In this document: one piece after another, positions 58,655 through 64,000 of the stretch | How the letters are laid out: the number at the start of each line of letters is the position of its first letter | Position numbering within the stretch: the first letter of the stretch is position 1 | DNA from: an uncultured Fibrobacter sp. | GTDB taxonomy: Bacteria; Fibrobacterota; Fibrobacteria; Fibrobacterales; Fibrobacteraceae | Reading direction: 5' to 3' | DNA length: 64,000 nucleotides | Assembly: GCA_934699585.1 (NCBI GenBank) | Contig: CAKUWY010000017.1 | Location: 1-64,000, forward strand | Notes under the pieces: model-generated | Database searches by the model: none | The model's input: only the letters and a program-made list of their open reading frames with translations | Told to the model about the DNA's origin: nothing | Position numbers and translations under genes: made by a program

Positions 58655-59994
58655 AGGTTGGCCTCCAGGCATTTCAGGAACACCTTCACGTCTTCGGGGC
58701 TATTGGAATCCTTCACCTTGTACAAGAAATCGTTGGCCATCTTCTTGGCGAACCGCTCGTACATCATGGCGATTTTCTTTGCGGAGGCTTCATCCAAGTT
58801 AGGGAGCGAGGCCAGCAGCTTTCCGGACTCTTCCCCTGCGGTCTTGACCATCTTATCGGCCAGCACATGAATGCCCTTCGCCACCTCGTCCATACGGGAC
58901 CAGGAGAGGAATTCTTCCAAGCCCTCTTGCAAAATCTTCTGGGCGGCATCCAGTTCCGCCATGCGGAGCCTGCGATTTTCGGAGACGATTTTTTCCAGAT
59001 CGTCCACGCAAACATACTGCACGTTGGGCAAGTCGCCGATGGAAGGTTCGGCATTGCGGGGGCTGCCTAGGTCGATGACGAGGCGCTGGGGCTCGTTTTC
59101 GGATGACGACGTTTTTGCGAGGGGAGATCCCCGCCTTGGTTCGACTTCGCTCACCACAGGTCGCGGGGATGACATTGAAGACAGCGGGGATGACAAAGAA
59201 AGGGGTTCTGCGTCTTTTAAAGCACGAACGAATTCATCCCTTGTCACAATAGGTTCCTGGCAGGCGCTGCACAGGATAACCACGTCACAGTCCGAAAGTA
59301 CCTTGTAGCGGTCCTCGAAAGGCACCGGAGTCAGCACGTCGGCAAACTTCTGGGCGTTGGCAAAGGTCTTGCTGCTGGCGTAAATGTGGGTGGTATTTTC
59401 CTGCATATACTTAAGCATCAGGGAACCCATCTCCCCAAGGCCCACGATATAGACAGTCTTGTTTTCCAAATCCCCGAAGGTCTTTTGCACCTGTTTCATG
59501 GCAAGAAACGGGATATTGCAAGACAGCTTGCTCAGATTGGTCTCGGTCTTGATGCGCTTGGTGGTGTGAATGGCCTCTTGAAAGAGCTTGTTCAGGACAA
59601 TTCCCGTGCCGTGAAGCTGGTGGGCCGTCTCGTAGGCACGACCAATCTGGTGCAGAATCTGGTCTTCGCCCATGGCCACGCTGTCCAGGCCCGCACACAC
59701 GTTCATCACATGCCTTGCCACGTCATCGCCTTCCTTGTAGTAGAAGTACGATGCATAACTGCCGTAATCTTGGTGAACCAGACCGCACACATACTGCACC
59801 AGGTCACCTTCGCAAAGAGGCCTGTCGCTTGCCACGTAAATTTCGGTGCGGTTGCAGGTAGCAAGAATCAATAGCTCGTCAAAGGGGGATTCTTGCAGCG
59901 CCCGGGTCTTGATATCCATGGGGATATAGAATTTTTCACGGATGGCAATCTCTGCCACCTTGTGGTTCATTCCGGCCATGTATATCTTACGCAC
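58651..59994 (-). CDS. hemA: Glutamyl-tRNA reductase with in-frame repeat insertion
   Basis: This 447-residue enzyme makes glutamate-1-semialdehyde, the first step of the C5 pathway. It has the catalytic Cys in LLILATCNRTEIY, the NADPH-binding GLGEMGSLM, and a C-terminal dimerisation helix. GTG 59994 is chosen: GGAG lies 6 bases before it and the lpxC stop is 3 bp upstream. Residues about 267-290 (PRPVVSEVEPRRGSPL) are encoded by a long-form family A palindrome. They interrupt the region between ALKDAEPL and the conserved VIDLGSPRN of the NADPH domain. hemB, hemD and hemL are not in the window. Confidence 0.93.
   Translation of the reverse strand: MRKIYMAGMNHKVAEIAIREKFYIPMDIKTRALQESPFDELLILATCNRTEIYVASDRPLCEGDLVQYVCGLVHQDYGSYASYFYYKEGDDVARHVMNVCAGLDSVAMGEDQILHQIGRAYETAHQLHGTGIVLNKLFQEAIHTTKRIKTETNLSKLSCNIPFLAMKQVQKTFGDLENKTVYIVGLGEMGSLMLKYMQENTTHIYASSKTFANAQKFADVLTPVPFEDRYKVLSDCDVVILCSACQEPIVTRDEFVRALKDAEPLSLSSPLSSMSSPRPVVSEVEPRRGSPLAKTSSSENEPQRLVIDLGSPRNAEPSIGDLPNVQYVCVDDLEKIVSENRRLRMAELDAAQKILQEGLEEFLSWSRMDEVAKGIHVLADKMVKTAGEESGKLLASLPNLDEASAKKIAMMYERFAKKMANDFLYKVKDSNSPEDVKVFLKCLEANL
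59125..59194. repeat. Family A palindrome, long form, inserted in hemA
   Basis: The 49 bases at 59125-59173 match 18484-18532 at 46 positions. A right-arm half-copy (AGCGGGGATGAC) follows at 59183-59194. Confidence 0.88.
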
Positions 59995-59997
59995 TGA

Positions 59998-60987
59998 TCA
60001 CTCCACCTTGAGCAAATAGGGCAAAACTTCTTTTAGAATTTGATGGTGGCTTGCGTGACCGCCATTCAAAATTTCAACGCGAATCTTGGGCAATGCAGGG
60101 CATGCAAAACTCAAGTCGCCCAGCAAATCTAGAATTTTGTGCATGGCAGGCTCTTCGGGAACACGATAAAGGGACTTGTCCACAGGAGATTTGACAAGAA
60201 GGCCGCAACTTTCCGTGGCACCAGCCAAAAGGCCAGCCTCTCGGGCCTGTTCATATTCCTTTTCCAGGATAAAAGTCCTGGCCTGAAACACGCCGTACAG
60301 GTCTTCAGGACCATACACCGAAAGGGCGGCACAAGACTCGAAACCGTTTGCATCGGGTCGGTCCAGACGGTACTCCACCTCAAAAGCTTCAGAGGGCTCG
60401 ATTCGGACATAACCATAGGAGGGCTGGTCCGGAGCATTGCGCAAATCCCACTGTTTCGACACGGGAGCATCGTAAAACGAAAGTTCCCGAGGCACGCCCG
60501 CTTCCCGTCGCAAGGCCAAGAAGAACGGCAAGGCGGAGCCGTCCATCAAGGGGATTTCCGGCACGAGATTTGCGGCATTCCCATTAACATCCCTACCGTC
60601 CGCCCCAATAGCCGCCCTACCGGCATCAACCCCTTCGACATTCACGTCAAAGGAAACATCCGGCCAAAGCAAGAAAACAGACGCCAGATGTTCCGGTGTG
60701 GCAAGGGCCGCACATTTACAACCTGCGTGCATTCCATCGCGATCTGCGGACACTCCGTCGCGATCTGCGTCCAGGCCCCAATCACTGTAAATGGTAGTCC
60801 GGCACACGTCAAAATGCAACGATTCAAAGAGCTTGACCTGGTCCGTGCGGTAAAGGGGCCTGCCGCCCACATTCCAGGAAATACGGGGCGCACGATTTGA
60901 ATCCCGAGGCAAAAGTTGGACTGCGACACTGGCAGATCCATAAGAAAGTGACGGCGACGTAAACTCAAAAGTCTTGCAGGCTGGCAT
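59998..60987 (-). CDS. lpxC: UDP-3-O-acyl-GlcNAc deacetylase, divergent
   Basis: This 329-residue zinc enzyme performs the committed step of lipid A synthesis. Landmarks are TPEHLASVF (zinc His) near residue 98, EIPLMDGSALPFFLAL, FQARTFILEKE, HKILDLLGDL (zinc His and Asp) near 281, and GGHASHH (general acid) near 311. Two acidic/Gly-rich insertions, around DADRDGVSADRDG and around GADGRDVNGNA, are not expected in the family. ATG 60987 overlaps the lpxD stop by one base; a frame extension 15 codons upstream lies within lpxD. Confidence 0.85.
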   Translation of the reverse strand: MPACKTFEFTSPSLSYGSASVAVQLLPRDSNRAPRISWNVGGRPLYRTDQVKLFESLHFDVCRTTIYSDWGLDADRDGVSADRDGMHAGCKCAALATPEHLASVFLLWPDVSFDVNVEGVDAGRAAIGADGRDVNGNAANLVPEIPLMDGSALPFFLALRREAGVPRELSFYDAPVSKQWDLRNAPDQPSYGYVRIEPSEAFEVEYRLDRPDANGFESCAALSVYGPEDLYGVFQARTFILEKEYEQAREAGLLAGATESCGLLVKSPVDKSLYRVPEEPAMHKILDLLGDLSFACPALPKIRVEILNGGHASHHQILKEVLPYLLKVE

Positions 60988-62027
60988 CACTTTTTCCCGA
61001 GTTGTTTCAGGCGGACCATACAACGGCGCCAAAGGTCTATCTCCAGAGCGGGGAATCCCGAAACGGTCTTGCCGTCGGGCACATTGCGGGTCACTCCCGC
61101 CTTGGCCGCCACCCGCACATTCTTGCCGATGGTAATGTGGTCCGCCACCTTGGCGGCCCCCGCAAATTCGGAACCGTCCCCAACGGTAACGGAGCCCGCC
61201 AACGCCGACTGTGACGCCATAAACACGTGATTCCCTACCTTGCAGTTGTGGGCAATTTCGACCATAGAGTCAAAATGGCTGTCGTCTCCGATGGAGGTTG
61301 GAGCCAAAAAGCCTGCCGCCACCACGGTATTGGCGCCAAAGCTACAGCGGTCCCCTATGCGGACCCCCGCCAAATGGGGAATCATGCATCGTTCCCCTTT
61401 GTACTCATAAAAACCGAAACCTCGGGAGCCAATAACCGCCCCCGCCTGAAAAATACAGCCTTCGCCAATCTTTACATGGGGGTAAACCGTCACGGAAGAT
61501 TCCAGAACGCAGTTCGCGCCCAGTTCCGCGTCGGCCATCACCACGCAATGGGGGCCGATACGGCAACCTTCGCCAACAACACCCTCAACCACCGCCGTGG
61601 GGTGAATCCGGGCGGCACCATTCATAGCATCGGCATTACATCCGTCAGCCCCATCGCAAGCAAAGTGCTTCAAGAACTCCACCATGGCATGGTGAGGATT
61701 TTCCACAGGCATTAAAGCAAGGACCTTCGGGAGTCTAGCCTTCAACACCATCAGGGATTCTGGGCCGGCAACCAGCGAAGCAGGCACAAACAAAAGCCCC
61801 GCCTGGACCTGTCCGAGAACGGAGTCCGAAAATCCGGGCACGTTGGTGTCGCTCTTGAAATTGTCCCCCACCCAGAAACTCACGTCAGACACTCCCGCTG
61901 TTTCCAGAGGGGCAAAACCCGAAAGTTTAAAATCATCGCATCCGGCAAAGTCCATTCCCGAAAACGGCTGCGTCAAACCTTCGGCACTGAGCCATTCCCG
62001 TACTGTAGAAAACAACACCGGTTTCAT
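60987..62027 (-). CDS. lpxD: UDP-3-O-acylglucosamine N-acyltransferase
   Basis: This 346-residue left-handed beta-helix enzyme adds the N-linked acyl chain in lipid A synthesis. The N-terminal uridine-binding domain is followed by hexapeptide repeats from about residue 140 (IHPTAVVEGVVGEGCRIGPH) and the catalytic His in MVEIAHNCKVGNH. A Gly/Asp-rich insertion (CDGADGCNADAMNGA) precedes the first coil. It overlaps both neighbours by one base (TGATG). Confidence 0.94.
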   Translation of the reverse strand: MKPVLFSTVREWLSAEGLTQPFSGMDFAGCDDFKLSGFAPLETAGVSDVSFWVGDNFKSDTNVPGFSDSVLGQVQAGLLFVPASLVAGPESLMVLKARLPKVLALMPVENPHHAMVEFLKHFACDGADGCNADAMNGAARIHPTAVVEGVVGEGCRIGPHCVVMADAELGANCVLESSVTVYPHVKIGEGCIFQAGAVIGSRGFGFYEYKGERCMIPHLAGVRIGDRCSFGANTVVAAGFLAPTSIGDDSHFDSMVEIAHNCKVGNHVFMASQSALAGSVTVGDGSEFAGAAKVADHITIGKNVRVAAKAGVTRNVPDGKTVSGFPALEIDLWRRCMVRLKQLGKK

Positions 62028-62989
62028 CAGGGGTCCAAAGCCAGCATGTTCACCTGGGCGGCATACTCGATGGTCACGGTTTCTCCCGCCTTGCCGCTCA
62101 AATCCTCGCCGTCCAGCTGCAGGAACTCGTCTTTATCCAGACGGAGCTCCACGGACTTGACCTTCTTGGACTGGAGGAAATATTTCTTGTAGATAAACCC
62201 GATTAGCGGGATGTTCCCGATGGCGATGGCCATCAAGAAATTGTGCATGTTGGGAACGTCCACCACTTCCAACAGACCGTCCGCCATGTTGGACCTGAAA
62301 AAAGGATTGGCCCCGCTGGCAAAGCTGGGAATGTTTCCCACGATCACCGTCCTGTGACCGGAAACATTCACCTGGTGTTTTTCCCCCGCGGCATCCACAT
62401 AGGCAAGGGAACCCGACTTGAGCATGTAATCCCTGTCGGCAAAGAACCGCTTCACGTAATGGAGCTTGTTGGCCACGACGGAATTGGAGGCGATAGCTCC
62501 CGTGGCACGGTCCAGGTTGAAATCGTGGGCAATGCGGGCATCGATTCCCGCCGAAAAATAGTTGGCCAGGGCGAACTTGCCGTTCACCTTCCAGATATCG
62601 AAAGGTCTAGCCCCCGCAAGCACCAGCCTGCGTACCAGGAACAAAAGGCCACGGTCCACGTAGGGCTTGTAAAGGTTCAGCACCCGGGCCAGGTCGTTCC
62701 CCGTGCCCAGCGGGATAAGTCCGATTTTCACCTTCTGGGAAAACCCGCCCAGAAGCATAGTGGAAAGCACCGCAGAAACTGTCCCGTCGCCGCCTACGGC
62801 CACCAAAGTTTCTGTCGATTCCAGGGCCTGCTGGATTTGCTCCCGCATGCCTTCGGCCTGTGTAAATTCAGCCTTCCATTCCTCCTGCTTGTAATCCATG
62901 GACGCCATAATCTCAGGGAGGAATTCAAAAATAACCTTCCCCTGACCGCCGCCACTGATAGGATTGATGAGAAAATGGAACTTGAGCAT
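62027..62989 (-). CDS. Diacylglycerol kinase-family lipid kinase (YegS/DgkB-like)
   Basis: This 320-residue protein has the DAGK catalytic domain with FLINPISGGGQGKV near the start and VAVGGDGTVSAVLSTML, then GTGNDLARVL. The C-terminal beta domain ends DGEDLSGKAGETVTIEYA. Lipid substrate is not known. Its position before lpxD/lpxC fits membrane lipid metabolism. The start codon touches the preceding stop (TAAATG). Confidence 0.9.
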   Translation of the reverse strand: MLKFHFLINPISGGGQGKVIFEFLPEIMASMDYKQEEWKAEFTQAEGMREQIQQALESTETLVAVGGDGTVSAVLSTMLLGGFSQKVKIGLIPLGTGNDLARVLNLYKPYVDRGLLFLVRRLVLAGARPFDIWKVNGKFALANYFSAGIDARIAHDFNLDRATGAIASNSVVANKLHYVKRFFADRDYMLKSGSLAYVDAAGEKHQVNVSGHRTVIVGNIPSFASGANPFFRSNMADGLLEVVDVPNMHNFLMAIAIGNIPLIGFIYKKYFLQSKKVKSVELRLDKDEFLQLDGEDLSGKAGETVTIEYAAQVNMLALDP

Positions 62990-63511
62990 TTAGGTTTCTT
63001 CTTGTTGCAAAAGTTCGTCCTTAACGACGAGGTAGCGTTCCACGCCTTCTCGAACGTGGTGCAGTTCCTCTTCGGAAACGGCACGGGAAATATGGGCCGG
63101 GGAACCCACAATCAGGGAACCCGCAGGGAACTCTCTCCCCTGGGTGACCAAGGTTCCAGCCCCTACGATACTGTTTTTCTTGATGTGGACGCCATCCATG
63201 ATGATAGCCCCCATGCCCACCAGAACGTCGTCGTCGATGGTGCAACTGTGAATCACGGCATTATGGCCTATGGTGACCCGGTTCCCGATCTTGACGGGAA
63301 CGTCTGTGGATACATGGATGGACACATTGTCCTGGATATTGGTCTGTTCGCCCACCACGATGGGGGCAATATCCCCACGCAAGACAGCATTGTAAAAGAC
63401 AGAGGAGTCCTCCCCTATCTTCACATCGCCGATGAGCTTGGAACCCTCGGCAAGGAAGACTCCCTTCCCCACCTCAGGCTTTTTTCCCTTATATTCGATT
63501 ATGGACGCCAT
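62990..63511 (-). CDS. Gamma-class carbonic anhydrase-like hexapeptide protein
   Basis: This 173-residue protein folds as a left-handed beta-helix (VFLAEGSKLIGDVKIGEDSS). The three zinc His residues of the family are present in VSIHVS and IGHNAVIH. It is closest in length and motifs to YrdA-type proteins, whose carbonic anhydrase activity is often not shown. It is the first gene of the compact run ending at hemC. Confidence 0.9.
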   Translation of the reverse strand: MASIIEYKGKKPEVGKGVFLAEGSKLIGDVKIGEDSSVFYNAVLRGDIAPIVVGEQTNIQDNVSIHVSTDVPVKIGNRVTIGHNAVIHSCTIDDDVLVGMGAIIMDGVHIKKNSIVGAGTLVTQGREFPAGSLIVGSPAHISRAVSEEELHHVREGVERYLVVKDELLQQEET

Positions 63512-63535
63512 ACTGACAATGTATAAAATTTACTG

Positions 63536-64000
63536 TCAGTCATCGACCCACTTGTAATCGAACTTGAACTTATAGCCCGCATGGGGTTCAGATCCGCAAT
63601 CCTTGTCGCATCCGTTGTTCCCAGGATCGAATTCGATGCCGCGGTCACCGTAGTTGAACTTGTGCTCGACAAAATCCCGCTTGGGAACGCTCTTGTCCTT
63701 CGCATTCGGGGTCACTTCAGACGAACCCTTCAGCACCTTGGCAAAGTTCTCGTAGGGCCAGAAGATGCTGTGGTTCGGCCGGACATCGTAATCCTTGCCA
63801 GCCGCCTTCAGCTGGAGCGTAATGCCCTGGCTGCCCATCTCGTAAGAATAGACGGTGTGGTCTCCCGGTACGGAATTGTCGTCATGGTTCATGTCACGGT
63901 CCGTCCATTCCTCGTAAATAATGGTATTGCCTGCCCCTACAGAACCGCCCTCGTAGAAGTAGTAGGTATACTGGTGCACAGGGGCGTTCCTGGTGTTGGT
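63536..64000 (-). CDS. Hypothetical protein, 5'-truncated by window edge
   Basis: The reading frame is open to the window end, so the real start lies beyond base 64000; 154 C-terminal codons are visible. The sequence is rich in Tyr, Asp, Asn and Gly (YTYYFYEGGSVGAGNTIIYE, GNNGCDKDCGSEPH) and looks like an extracellular beta-rich domain. Two Cys in CDKDCG could form a disulfide. I do not recognise the family. It ends 24 bp before the carbonic anhydrase gene on the same strand. Confidence 0.6.
   Translation of the reverse strand, partial: TNTRNAPVHQYTYYFYEGGSVGAGNTIIYEEWTDRDMNHDDNSVPGDHTVYSYEMGSQGITLQLKAAGKDYDVRPNHSIFWPYENFAKVLKGSSEVTPNAKDKSVPKRDFVEHKFNYGDRGIEFDPGNNGCDKDCGSEPHAGYKFKFDYKWVDD

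Noticed and set aside
59125..59173. hemA considered a pseudogene because of the repeat
   Set aside because: The insertion keeps the frame, and catalytic and NADPH motifs on both sides are intact.
1..64000. Search for tRNA and rRNA genes
   Set aside because: All intergenic gaps are short (up to about 220 bp) and filled by repeats or promoters; no cloverleaf or rRNA-like sequence was recognised by eye. A tRNAscan-SE run would be decisive.

Overview
The window looks like a chromosome segment of a Fibrobacter-type fibre degrader. The evidence is the two Fibrobacter lipoprotein paralogue families (TIGR02145-like and TIGR02147-like), secreted GH43 and GH10 enzymes with CBM6-type modules, Ser/Asn-rich linkers and a Por-type C-terminal tail, a V-type ATPase operon, and lipid A genes that mark a Gram-negative envelope. 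Coding density is high: no gene-free stretch exceeds about 220 bp. No rRNA, tRNA, CRISPR array, transposase or phage gene was found.

Layout. 1-7.1 kb (minus): V-type ATPase operon E, DUF2764, A, B, D, I, K, with phased A-tracts upstream. 7.3-13.5 kb (minus): an Omp85-like barrel, an amino-acid ABC transporter (binding protein fused to permease; ATPase fused to a degenerate RsbW-like domain) and a DUF2062-DUF1015 fusion. 13.7-20.7 kb: greB, tatD, a LolC/E permease, a small AT-rich four-helix-bundle gene between inverted repeats, lysS, and two Yej-like peptide transporter parts. 20.9-24.9 kb: a metal permease with an HMA tail, its CzrA-like repressor with an apparently leaderless promoter and operator, then a TIGR02147 gene and a lipoprotein. 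25-29.7 kb: GH43 and GH10 xylan enzymes. 29.8-38.7 kb: hflX, pgpA, a GH5-cellulose-synthase fusion, aconitase and a CLC channel. 38.7-48.1 kb (minus): an operon of secreted, lipoprotein and outer-membrane proteins. 48.3-54.4 kb: a one-module A-T-C NRPS divergent from a MATE-RsbW-like fusion followed by a membrane RsbU-like phosphatase. 54.6-56.9 kb: NSS transporter, its 33-residue MetS-like subunit, and RidA. 56.9-64 kb (minus): pyrophosphatase, then a tightly packed run: gamma carbonic anhydrase, lipid kinase, lpxD, lpxC, hemA, hemC.

Two themes stand out. First, transporters carry degenerate anti-sigma-kinase-like domains, one of them beside a PP2C phosphatase and an NRPS; this is the best candidate for an undescribed regulated export system. 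Second, the DNA is rich in short palindromic repeat families whose arms vary but still pair. Copies lie in frame inside hemA and hemC, and one supplies the start of a lipoprotein signal peptide. Another short element is shared by the V-ATPase I gene and the metal permease gene. A further hairpin family flanks the four-helix-bundle gene in inverted orientation.
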